From the NCBI GenBank assembly GCA_030039655.1, contig JASHVC010000818.1:1-5357 (forward strand): a stretch of 5,357 nt of DNA. Direction: 5' to 3'. This document shows positions 1 to 5,357 of the stretch, piece after piece. The DNA is from Xanthobacteraceae bacterium. Lineage in GTDB: Bacteria > Pseudomonadota > Alphaproteobacteria > Rhizobiales > Xanthobacteraceae. Numbering within the stretch: position 1 is the first letter of the stretch; each line of letters begins with the position of its first letter. The position numbers and the translations under genes are program-made. The notes under the pieces were generated by a model. That model was not told where the DNA came from. It made no database searches and was given only the letters and a program-made list of their open reading frames with translations.

Positions 1-890
1 ATCAGTACGGCGCCAAACACCGTCGGCAAGATGACAATGCGGCCCGAGCAGAGCCATGCCGCAAGCCACGAGCCGACCGCGACCGCCACCGAGAAGACGG
101 TGAGAAAGACTGTAATCACCCCGTCGGTGGTGTTGATGTTGACGTGGCCGAGCGGCAGCAGCAGCGATAGGACCAGCGCGCCCACCAGCCAGAACCAACT
201 GACCACGATGGCTCCCCACCATAGCCGCGCATCAGTGCGCAGTTCTTTGACGAGGTCCCAAGTCGAAGCAAAAATATTGCGCTTGATGACCAACGAGGGA
301 GCGCCTTCACCGGTCGGTGGTATCAGCAGGCTCGACGACCAGCTTGCGAACGCCGTCAAGAGCATCAGCCAGGCGAAATGGATGGGATTGCTTTGGCCGT
401 TGGCGGCAAGGCCGGCGACGATGGTGCCAAGCAGAATCGCCAGGAAGGTTCCGCCTTCAATCAGGGCGTTGCCGCCCGGCAATTCCGCGGGAGGCAGATG
501 ATCCGGGAGCATGCCGTATTTGACCGGACCAAAAAGCGACCCAAGCACTCCGAACAGAAGCAGCGCTACGAACAGCAGCGGGATCGAGTGAATGGCAAAG
601 CCGAGGACCGCGAGTGCGGCGGCGCCCATCTCGACCAGCTTGATGCGCTGTGCCACCCAGGCTTTGTCGTAACGGTCGGCTATTTCGCCGCCGAGCCCGG
701 AGAGAAAAAAGTAGGGAGCGATGAACAGCCCGCCGGCGAGCGTAATCAAAGCCGCACCCGCGGCGCCGGCGATCTGATCGGAAATGAGGAAGCTAAGCGC
801 GGCCTTGAGGAAATTGTCGCCAAACGCCGCGAAGAACTGACAGAAGAACAACGGCGCGAATTTGCGCCTCGTCATCAGCGACTTGAACAT
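1..890 (-). CDS. MFS transporter domain of LplT/Aas type, N-terminal 296 residues, C-terminus beyond window edge
   Basis: The frame is open from an ATG at 890 to the left edge without a stop, so the gene is cut at its 3' end. A GGGAGAG Shine-Dalgarno (899-893) sits just before the start. The product is an inner-membrane protein with about eight hydrophobic segments visible (near residues 11-32, 44-66, 84-101, 103-122, 143-163, 170-190, 224-247 and 259-280). Family marks are FGDNFLK in helix 1 (23-29), a motif-A-like loop GGEIADRYDK (67-76), GPVKYGMLPDHL (121-132) and GNALIEGGTFLAILLGT (140-156). These match lysophospholipid transporter LplT and the MFS part of bacterial Aas fusions, which flip lysophospholipids for re-acylation. 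In rhizobial relatives this domain is usually followed by PlsC-like acyltransferase and AMP-binding acyl-ACP synthetase domains in one chain of over 1,100 residues. Whether that holds here is inference, because the rest lies outside. It is divergent from the SDR gene. Confidence 0.88.
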   Translation of the reverse strand, partial: MFKSLMTRRKFAPLFFCQFFAAFGDNFLKAALSFLISDQIAGAAGAALITLAGGLFIAPYFFLSGLGGEIADRYDKAWVAQRIKLVEMGAAALAVLGFAIHSIPLLFVALLLFGVLGSLFGPVKYGMLPDHLPPAELPGGNALIEGGTFLAILLGTIVAGLAANGQSNPIHFAWLMLLTAFASWSSSLLIPPTGEGAPSLVIKRNIFASTWDLVKELRTDARLWWGAIVVSWFWLVGALVLSLLLPLGHVNINTTDGVITVFLTVFSVAVAVGSWLAAWLCSGRIVILPTVFGAVL

Positions 891-1112
891 TGCTCTCCCG
901 CCATTCGCTGCCGGCCCCGGCGCCGACACCCCCCTATATAGTCTAGACGGCGGCGGCGGCATTGGCGACGAAATCGCCCAGCCGAATCGTATTCAATAGT
1001 GAAACCAAATGGTTATCGACAATTGAAGGGCCTCCGCCAAAGGCCTATCGTGCCGCGCAACCTGCCAGAATGCGGCCGGGGACCGCACCAACCAGCAAGG
1101 AACCAGGACGAA
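891..1112. promoter_or_regulatory. Divergent intergenic region between the MFS gene and the SDR gene
   Basis: The two flanking genes point away from each other, so promoters for both must lie in these 222 bases. The only AT-rich island is CTATATAG at 934-941, a perfect 8-base palindrome that could supply a -10 for the minus-strand MFS gene; no convincing -35 is seen beside it. A run of GGC triplets (948-960) and a short hairpin-capable GGCCT...AGGCC pair near 1027-1043 are also present. No clear sigma-70 pair is seen for the SDR gene. The region assignment is firm, the individual elements are weak. Confidence 0.35.
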
Positions 1113-1856
1113 ATGAAGCTCAAGGACCAGGTGGCGGTCGTCACGGGTGCGGGACGCAATATCGGCGAGGAAATCGCCAAACTGTTTGCCGCCGAGGGCG
1201 CCAAAGTTGCCGTCGTGGATTTGGACAAGCCGCGCGGCGAGCGCGTGGCCAGCGCCATCAAGGCGGCCGGCGGCGACGCGACGGCATTTGTTGCCGACGT
1301 CTCGAAGGGCAGCGACGTGGCGGCGCTGATCAACGCTATCGTGGCCCGCTACGGCCGCATCGACGTCCTGGTCAACAACGTGGCCATCTCGGACAACAAA
1401 CACATCTTCGATATCACTGAAGACGAATGGGACCGCGTGCTGTCGGTGACGCTGAAGAGTCAGTTTCTGATGGGCAAAGAGGCTGGCAAGCAGATGGCCG
1501 CCCAAGGCGGCGGCCGCATCGTCAATGTCGGATCGACGTCCGGCTTCACGGGCCGAAGCCGTGCTGTTGCGTATTCAGCCGCCAAGGGCGGCGTCGCCAA
1601 CCTCACCCGCGCCATGGCGGCGCAACTCGCCCCGCATAAGATTAGGGTCAACGCCATCGTGCCCAACAAGATCGGCTCTCCGGTGGGCAGAGATGAGTTC
1701 GACCCGTCTCGCCCGGTGCCCAACATGGCGAAGCGGCCCGGCGAGCCGGCGGAGGCCGCGAAGGCGGTGTTGTTCCTGGTGACCGACGATTCATCCTTCG
1801 TCTGGGGCGCCAACCTGTTCGTCGATGGCGGCGTCTCGGCCATGGATTTGTCGTAA
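1113..1856 (+). CDS. Short-chain dehydrogenase/reductase (classical SDR, FabG-like), 247 aa
   Basis: This is a cytosolic NAD(P)-dependent oxidoreductase with a single Rossmann fold of normal classical-SDR length. The cofactor motif TGAGRNIG spans residues 11-18, and Asp36 at the end of the second beta strand (VAVVDLD) favours NAD(H) over NADP(H). ADVS (61-64) is the adenine-contact region and NNVA (88-91) stands in for the usual NNAG. Active-site Ser141, Tyr154 and Lys158 (YSAAK) are all present, and the C-terminal WGANLFVDGG is typical. Two positions are unusual: the tetrad Asn after helix 4 is Thr113 (VTLKS), and the NxxxPG segment reads NAIVPN (180-185). The start at 1113 is chosen because MKLKDQVAVVTGAG begins exactly where SDRs begin and AAGGA/AGGA sequences (1097-1108) precede it. 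An upstream in-frame ATG at 999 would add 38 residues with no SDR character. The substrate is unknown; the family covers sugar, steroid and 3-oxoacyl alcohol/ketone conversions. It appears monocistronic. Confidence 0.92.
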   Translation: MKLKDQVAVVTGAGRNIGEEIAKLFAAEGAKVAVVDLDKPRGERVASAIKAAGGDATAFVADVSKGSDVAALINAIVARYGRIDVLVNNVAISDNKHIFDITEDEWDRVLSVTLKSQFLMGKEAGKQMAAQGGGRIVNVGSTSGFTGRSRAVAYSAAKGGVANLTRAMAAQLAPHKIRVNAIVPNKIGSPVGRDEFDPSRPVPNMAKRPGEPAEAAKAVLFLVTDDSSFVWGANLFVDGGVSAMDLS

Positions 1857-1884
1857 ATCAAATCGGCGTGCCGGCTTAGCGGAA

Positions 1885-1909
1885 CCGCGCCAGGGCGCTC
1901 AAAGCGCGG
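1885..1909. terminator. Possible hairpin downstream of the SDR gene
   Basis: About 28 bases after the SDR stop, CCGCGC (1885-1890) can pair with GCGCGG (1904-1909). A competing tight hairpin, GCGCT-caa-AGCGC (1895-1907), lies inside it. There is no proper T-run on either strand, only a loose TTGTTT at 1917-1922, so an intrinsic terminator is possible but weak. It lies in the convergent spacer between the SDR gene and the small membrane-protein gene. Confidence 0.3.
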
Positions 1910-1981
1910 CAATCCGTTGTTTCGCAGACGGCTTGCGCGAGACTGAATTCTGATAAAGTTATGATCAGGCTACTGCGTACT

Positions 1982-2005
1982 GAGGCAGCAATCCCGGGCA
2001 GCCTC
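1982..2005 (-). terminator. Imperfect inverted repeat directly after the small membrane-protein gene
   Basis: GAGGCAGC (1982-1989) and GCAGCCTC (1998-2005) form an 8-base inverted repeat with one mismatch around an 8-base loop. It begins at the base next to the stop codon of the small minus-strand gene. No T-run follows on the minus strand, so it may be an RNA 3'-end stabiliser or a weak terminator rather than a classical intrinsic one. Confidence 0.25.
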
Positions 2006-2221
2006 TCAAGGGAACGCAAATTCCGTGAACGTTTGGCCAAAATCCGGGAAGCACAACATTGCGTTAAGCATGACCAATAAGCCGATCAAGCTGAACGCGA
2101 CGACGGTCTGCAGTTCTGAATTGAACAAAACTGCAGCAAGCTGCGACCACGCCGTCTTGAATTGCGAAGCGCGCGCGTGAGTTCGCGTCGTAATCGTCGG
2201 AAGCTCGCCCCGCATCGGCAT
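2006..2221 (-). CDS. Small single-pass membrane protein, 71 aa, function unknown
   Basis: The chosen start, MPMRGELP, has a good Shine-Dalgarno: GGAG at 2232-2229, seven bases before the ATG. The frame itself stays open further upstream (to 2428), but that extension is Arg-rich, low in structure and would cover the promoter-like element, so it is left out. The protein has a polar basic N-terminus (residues 1-27), an amphipathic stretch with FNSELQ (33-38), one hydrophobic helix about 39-56 (VVAFSLIGLLVMLN) and a short tail with FPDFGQ (58-63). The basic residues before the helix favour an N-in, C-out topology. I recall small hypothetical proteins in Bradyrhizobium-type genomes with the same ELQ...IGLL..LN...FPDFG layout, but cannot confirm this by search. 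No catalytic motif is visible and no function is claimed. It is convergent with the SDR gene and transcribed from its own candidate promoter (2263-2281). Confidence 0.6.
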   Translation of the reverse strand: MPMRGELPTITTRTHARASQFKTAWSQLAAVLFNSELQTVVAFSLIGLLVMLNAMLCFPDFGQTFTEFAFP

Positions 2222-2262
2222 TTCAAGTCTCCACTTCGCTGCAGTCGGCCAGATAATTTGCC

Positions 2263-2281
2263 TTGCACGATGCGTGCCAAA
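2263..2281 (-). promoter_or_regulatory. Promoter-like element before the small membrane-protein gene (sigma-54 or sigma-70 reading)
   Basis: On the minus strand the sequence reads TTTGGCACGCATCGTGCAA. GG (2278-2277) and GC (2266-2265) are exactly ten bases apart. TGGCACG matches the sigma-54 -24 box, and GTGCA is a one-mismatch -12 box. Transcription would begin near 2253, giving a leader of about 32 bases that still contains the Shine-Dalgarno. The same TTGGCA (2280-2275) can instead serve as a sigma-70 -35 (5 of 6) with AATTAT (2258-2253, 4 of 6) 16 bases downstream. GCACG-cat-CGTGC is also a small perfect palindrome and could be an operator. The reading cannot be settled from sequence alone. 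Confidence 0.4.
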
Positions 2282-2426
2282 CTTTTGCGTCGAAAATCTG
2301 TAGCTTCGATGAAATTCAAGGCGACGGAGCCGTCCAGGTCCGCTCACTCGACCACGTGCTTCACCTTCCCGACGGAGGTAAAGCGCACGAGAGCGTTTGG
2401 TTCCGCTTCGCTTCGATTCTCTCGCC

Positions 2427-2451
2427 AAAACGCGCGGCGCCCATCGCCGCG
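2427..2451 (-). terminator. Intrinsic-type terminator for the hyuB-dehydrogenase transcript
   Basis: On the minus strand CGCGGCG (2451-2445), loop ATGGG (2444-2440) and CGCCGCG (2439-2433) form a perfect 7-bp GC-only stem. After two bases comes TTTT (2430-2427). It lies about 90 bases past the stop of the dehydrogenase gene and upstream of the candidate promoter of the next minus-strand gene, which is where a terminator is expected. The T-run is short, so efficiency is uncertain. Confidence 0.5.
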
Positions 2452-2539
2452 TTCAACGGGAATTCATTCGGCTTCAGGTTTGTTCAAATTCTTCTCTTCG
2501 CTCGCGCTAAGGCAAACGTGCGGAAGCTTAGGGAAACGA

Positions 2540-3391
2540 CTATCCGTATTTCACCGGCTTGTTGCCGGTCCAATTCGGCGGATTGCTCGCCTTGATGCGC
2601 CGCGCTTCCTTGACCAACTCCTTGATGGCGCCGGTGATCGGCAGCGACAGGCCGGCCTTGTCGGTCATGTCGACCACGATCTGCATATCCTTAAGCGCCC
2701 AGGTGAATGAGATCATGTCCCACTCCTTGAGCGCATCCGACGCGCCGGAGCTCATCATCAACGCCTCGCGCAATTTGACGAGATCGATGCCGGTGGTTTC
2801 GGCAAGCCGGCCAGCCTCCAACAAACCAACCGCATTCACCCACAGCAAAAGATTGTTCATGGTCTTGCCGACCTGACCGTGCCCGACGTCGCCAAGATGC
2901 ACGATGTCGGACGCGAACGTGCCGTAGACCGGACGCGCGCGGGCGACCACGTCGGGCTTGCCGCCGACCAGCGCCAGCAGCGTGCCGGAGTCCGCCGCGA
3001 AGCGCCCGCGGCAGATCGGTGCGTCGAGCACCTCGATGCCTTTTTGGCCGACACGCTGGGCCACCGCCTTCACGGTGTCGGGCTTCGCGGTCGATGACAC
3101 CGCGATGATCGAGCCGGGCGCCATGGTTTCCAGCAATCCATCCTTGCCGAACACCACATCGTTGACTTCATCGTCATAGCCGACGCCGAGGATGACGATG
3201 TCGCTCGCCTTGCCGACTTCCGCCGGCGTTTTGGCGATGGCGGCGCCAGCAGCGCGGGCCAATTCCCGCTGCTTCTCACTGACGTCGCAAACCGTAACCG
3301 CGTAGCCCTTCTTGACGAGGTGCTTGAGCATGGAAAAGCCCATGCGTCCCGCGCCGACGATGCCGACCCGATCTTTTTTTCCGTCTGCCAT
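2540..3391 (-). CDS. NAD-binding oxidoreductase of the beta-hydroxyacid (3-hydroxyisobutyrate) dehydrogenase family, 283 aa
   Basis: This cytosolic enzyme should oxidise a beta-hydroxy acid, or reduce the matching semialdehyde, with a nicotinamide cofactor. An N-terminal Rossmann domain carries GIVGAGRMG (10-18), with Asp36 after the second strand suggesting NAD. The substrate-binding segment DAPICRGRFAADSGTL (123-138) replaces the usual DAPVSGG...GTL, keeping Asp-Ala-Pro and Gly-Thr-Leu but not Ser-Gly-Gly. The catalytic region is GQVGKTMNNLL (172-182) with Lys176 and Asn180 in the expected places, and ALKDMQIVVD (232-241) supplies the conserved C-terminal Lys-Asp. The length is slightly under the usual 290-300 residues. 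The ATG at 3391 lies 5 bases after the hyuB stop. Its Shine-Dalgarno AAAGG (3405-3401) is inside the last hyuB codons, so the two are likely translationally coupled. The family includes 3-hydroxyisobutyrate, tartronate-semialdehyde and glyoxylate/succinic-semialdehyde reductases; the altered segment prevents choosing among them. Confidence 0.9.
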   Translation of the reverse strand: MADGKKDRVGIVGAGRMGFSMLKHLVKKGYAVTVCDVSEKQRELARAAGAAIAKTPAEVGKASDIVILGVGYDDEVNDVVFGKDGLLETMAPGSIIAVSSTAKPDTVKAVAQRVGQKGIEVLDAPICRGRFAADSGTLLALVGGKPDVVARARPVYGTFASDIVHLGDVGHGQVGKTMNNLLLWVNAVGLLEAGRLAETTGIDLVKLREALMMSSGASDALKEWDMISFTWALKDMQIVVDMTDKAGLSLPITGAIKELVKEARRIKASNPPNWTGNKPVKYG

Positions 3392-3396
3392 GGCGA

Positions 3397-5055
3397 TTAG
3401 CCTTTGCTCCCATAATCACGCGCGGCGGCTTCCGCCGAAACGTAGCCTTCGCCAATGTCCCGTGCGAGCGAAGCGCGATCGCGTTTCCCCGGATCGCCAT
3501 AGCCACCGCCGCCGGCGCTCTGCAGGAGGAATCGCTCTCCCGCTTGGAGATCGTAACGGCCCGACGCCGGCGTCTCCTGCTCATTACTGGCGCCCAGATG
3601 AATGACGAAGCGGCTGCGGCTGCCAGGCTTGCCGCCGGCAACTCCATTGGGCGGAAACTTGGCGCGGTCGTAACGGCGCACGACGGTCGCATCCTGCAGT
3701 AATTCGTAGATGCGCCGGAACGCGAGCCCCCCACGGTATTCGCCGGCGCCGCAGGAATCCTTCACCAGATCGAATTCAACAATACGGCAAGGAAATTCCG
3801 TTTCCAGGATCTCGATTGGTGTGATGTGCAGGTTGCTGGTATGCGTTGCGACCGCCGAGCAGCCGTCATTCCGGTTGCCGCCGCCGTAGGCCGAGCCCAG
3901 AATCTCGTATTGCAGCGAGGGCTGACCGGGCCGGCCGCCGTCCTTCCACGAGATCAGCATGGCGCCGCTTGAGCCGCCGTTGGCCACGGCGCGCTCCGGC
4001 CGGAATGGCGCCAAGGCCTGCAGAATCACATCGGTGAGTTTCAGGTTGGCCGCCTGATAGGAACTGACCGGCGCCGGCGCGCTCGCATTGGTCACCGTAT
4101 TGGGCGCGTATTTGAAACGCACCACCTCACGCATGCCGTCGTTGAAATGCAGCTTCGGATCGAGCGCGCCGATCAGGCAATAGAACACGCAGGCTTCGAC
4201 CATCGACGGCCGTAAGTTGACGGGCCCCCTCGCCTGCCGGTCGCTGTTGCTGACATCGAATTCGATCTCGCCGTTCTTGACCTGCACGGTGACCGCAAAG
4301 CGCACCGGCCGTTCAAGCTCGACGCCGTCGTTGTCCATGAAACCTTCGGCGGACGATTCGCCGTCGGGCAGCGCCTTGATGGCGGCGCGCAATTCCTCGG
4401 CGGCGCCTTTCAGCAAGGCCGCGAACGCCTCCATGACGGGCGCCACGCCAAACTGTCCGCACGTCTGCCGGATACGCTCAGCGCCCATCTGCGTTGCCGC
4501 CATTTGTGCATTCATGTCGCCGCGCACCAGTTCCGGCTGGCGGCTGTTGGCGAGGATGAGCCGTTCCAGATCGCCGTTGAACACGCCGCTGGAATAGATC
4601 TTCACCGGCGGCAGCAGCAGGCCTTCCTGAAAAATCTCGGTGGCGTTCGCGGAGGTCGAGCCCGGATTGGTGCCGCCGACGTCGGCCTTATGGGCGATCG
4701 ATCCGGCAAAGCCCACGAGCGTTTCGCCGACGATGATCGGCGCCACGAACGCCATGTCGGAGACATGTGGCAAGCCGCCCTCATACGGATGATTGCAGAC
4801 AAACAAATCGCCATCGTTGACGGCGCCGCCGTGGCGCTCGAAGATTTTTGCCACCAGGTGCCGGTAGACCGGAGCGTGAAAGAACATCGGCGGGGCGACG
4901 AGAAGGCCGCCTTGAGAATCGAGGATCACGCAGGAAAAATCGCGCGACTCGCGGATGATGGTCGAATAGCCCGAGCGGTAGAAATGATAGTGCATCTCCT
5001 GCATGAGGCTGGAGACGCGGTTGCGCACGACCTGCGTGGTGATGGCATCGACCAT
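3397..5055 (-). CDS. Hydantoinase B/oxoprolinase family protein (HyuB-like), 552 aa, complete
   Basis: The HyuB family supplies one subunit or domain of ATP-dependent N-methylhydantoinase, 5-oxoprolinase and acetone/acetophenone carboxylases, normally working with a HyuA subunit that binds ATP. Family marks occur in order: DAITTQVVRNRV (3-14), RESRDFSC (35-42), NHPYEGG (88-94) with HVSD (97-100), AHKADVGG (121-128), PGS (131-133), EGLLLPPVKI (144-153), RGDMNAQMAA (178-187), GGGNRNDG (391-398), TPIEILE (412-418), GAGEYRGGL (436-444) and the near-terminal GGGGYGDP (515-522). The length fits a stand-alone family member and no frame break is seen. The ATG at 5055 is supported by the N-terminal family motif, but no Shine-Dalgarno precedes it. 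No hyuA is next to it: lpdA and a palindrome lie upstream, a HIBADH-like gene 5 bases downstream. The family is firm; the substrate (hydantoin, oxoproline-like lactam or ketone) is not predictable. Confidence 0.93.
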   Translation of the reverse strand: MVDAITTQVVRNRVSSLMQEMHYHFYRSGYSTIIRESRDFSCVILDSQGGLLVAPPMFFHAPVYRHLVAKIFERHGGAVNDGDLFVCNHPYEGGLPHVSDMAFVAPIIVGETLVGFAGSIAHKADVGGTNPGSTSANATEIFQEGLLLPPVKIYSSGVFNGDLERLILANSRQPELVRGDMNAQMAATQMGAERIRQTCGQFGVAPVMEAFAALLKGAAEELRAAIKALPDGESSAEGFMDNDGVELERPVRFAVTVQVKNGEIEFDVSNSDRQARGPVNLRPSMVEACVFYCLIGALDPKLHFNDGMREVVRFKYAPNTVTNASAPAPVSSYQAANLKLTDVILQALAPFRPERAVANGGSSGAMLISWKDGGRPGQPSLQYEILGSAYGGGNRNDGCSAVATHTSNLHITPIEILETEFPCRIVEFDLVKDSCGAGEYRGGLAFRRIYELLQDATVVRRYDRAKFPPNGVAGGKPGSRSRFVIHLGASNEQETPASGRYDLQAGERFLLQSAGGGGYGDPGKRDRASLARDIGEGYVSAEAAARDYGSKG

Positions 5056-5082
5056 TAAGTGGGTTTTACGTAGCTATCCGGG

Positions 5083-5165
5083 CGTCATTGCGAGGAGCGA
5101 AGCGACGAAGCAATCCAGTGTCCTGGCTCGAAGACTGGATTGCTTCGCTTCCGCTCGCAATGACG
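5083..5165. repeat. REP-like long palindrome between lpdA and hyuB
   Basis: The left arm (5083-5119) and right arm (5134-5165) pair through CGTCATTGCGAG/CTCGCAATGACG (12 bp, perfect) and CGAAGCAATCCAGT/ACTGGATTGCTTCG (14 bp, perfect). An asymmetric internal loop of 11 versus 6 bases separates these stems, and the 14-base apical loop spans 5120-5133. The motif GTCATTGCGAGGAGCGAAGC is a dispersed palindromic repeat I recall from Bradyrhizobium and other genomes. It starts one base past the lpdA stop on the minus strand and ends 27 bases before the hyuB start. It carries no coding capacity and could stabilise or terminate the lpdA transcript. No second copy is present in this window. Confidence 0.85.
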
Positions 5166-5166
5166 G

Positions 5167-5357
<191 letters not shown>

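Larger units (their letters stand above)
2222..2539. other. 318-base non-coding stretch between the small gene and the dehydrogenase gene
   Basis: Both flanking genes are on the minus strand. From right to left this stretch holds the untranslated 3' end of the dehydrogenase message, a GC-rich hairpin with a T-run (2427-2451), about 145 bases with no recognisable element, the promoter-like element at 2263-2281, and the leader with Shine-Dalgarno of the small gene. Open frames crossing it on both strands are rich in Arg and Ser, resemble no family I know and run into neighbouring genes, so I treat it as non-coding. Confidence 0.55.

Noticed and set aside
31..941. Plus-strand open frames of 156 and 187 residues over the left part of the window
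   Set aside because: They are antisense to the MFS gene; their products are rich in Arg, Ser, Pro and Gln with no family motif, while the minus frame encodes clear transmembrane helices and LplT motifs.
945..960. Run of GGC triplets as a microsatellite
   Set aside because: Four units only, which is ordinary in a GC-rich genome.
999..1112. Upstream ATG that would extend the SDR by 38 residues
   Set aside because: The extra residues are not SDR-like, no Shine-Dalgarno precedes 999, and the canonical SDR N-terminus begins at 1113 behind AGGA-type sequences.
2222..2428. N-terminal extension of the small minus-strand protein to 140 residues
   Set aside because: It is Arg-rich and featureless, covers the promoter-like element, and an internal ATG has a well-spaced GGAG.
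2517..2541. CTAAG...CTTAG inverted repeat just after the dehydrogenase stop as a terminator
   Set aside because: Only 5 bp with a 15-base loop and no T-run; the hairpin at 2427-2451 is a much better candidate.
2162..2710. Plus-strand frames of 182 and 110 residues in and beyond the non-coding stretch
   Set aside because: Composition is biased, no family is recognised, and both run antisense into the 3' end of the dehydrogenase gene.
3276..3734. Minus-strand 152-residue frame spanning the hyuB-dehydrogenase junction
   Set aside because: It is a frame-shifted shadow of two well-supported genes and is dominated by Arg, Ala and Ser.
4504..5058. Plus-strand 184-residue frame antisense to the hyuB 5' half
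   Set aside because: It resembles the His/Asp/Arg-rich antisense frames typical of GC-rich genes and shows no motif or Shine-Dalgarno; hyuB on the other strand carries continuous family motifs.

Overview
This is a GC-rich bacterial window. It looks like an alphaproteobacterium of the Hyphomicrobiales (Rhizobiales), probably near the Bradyrhizobiaceae/Xanthobacteraceae. The evidence for that is the codon use, a dihydrolipoamide dehydrogenase tail of the usual alphaproteobacterial type, an MFS domain resembling the N-terminus of rhizobial acyl-ACP--phospholipid O-acyltransferase fusions, and a long palindrome of the 'GTCATTGCGAGGAGCGAAGC' type that I recall as common in these genomes. The genus is inference from memory, not from a search.

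Layout. The left edge (1-890, minus) holds the first 296 residues of an LplT/Aas-type MFS membrane protein whose reading frame runs off the window. A 222-base divergent intergenic region separates it from a short-chain dehydrogenase/reductase on the plus strand (1113-1856). A 149-base convergent spacer with weak hairpins follows. Next comes a small 71-residue single-pass membrane protein on the minus strand (2006-2221), with its own Shine-Dalgarno and a promoter-like element that can be read as sigma-54 or sigma-70. The 318 bases from 2222 to 2539 contain that promoter and a GC-rich hairpin plus T-run that would terminate the operon to the right.

The right half is a minus-strand gene string, in transcription order: the 3' end of lpdA (5167-5357), a REP-like palindrome (5083-5165), a hydantoinase B/oxoprolinase family protein (3397-5055), and a 3-hydroxyisobutyrate-dehydrogenase-like NAD-binding oxidoreductase (2540-3391). 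The last two are 5 bases apart and almost certainly translated from one message. The palindrome starts one base after the lpdA stop and ends 27 bases before the hyuB start, so hyuB is either read from lpdA through the palindrome or has a promoter inside it or inside lpdA.

How the genes may work together. HyuB-type protein plus HIBADH-like enzyme suggests a small catabolic module: opening of an amide/lactam-type or carboxylated substrate followed by oxidation of a hydroxy acid. The SDR 700 bases away could be another redox step but is transcribed separately. No HyuA partner is visible, and the substrate cannot be told from sequence. I found no CRISPR array, tRNA, rRNA, insertion sequence, phage gene or defence system, and nothing that looks like a wholly new system. 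The points most worth a second look are the orphan HyuB/HIBADH pair, the palindrome squeezed between lpdA and hyuB, and the small membrane protein with its promoter.
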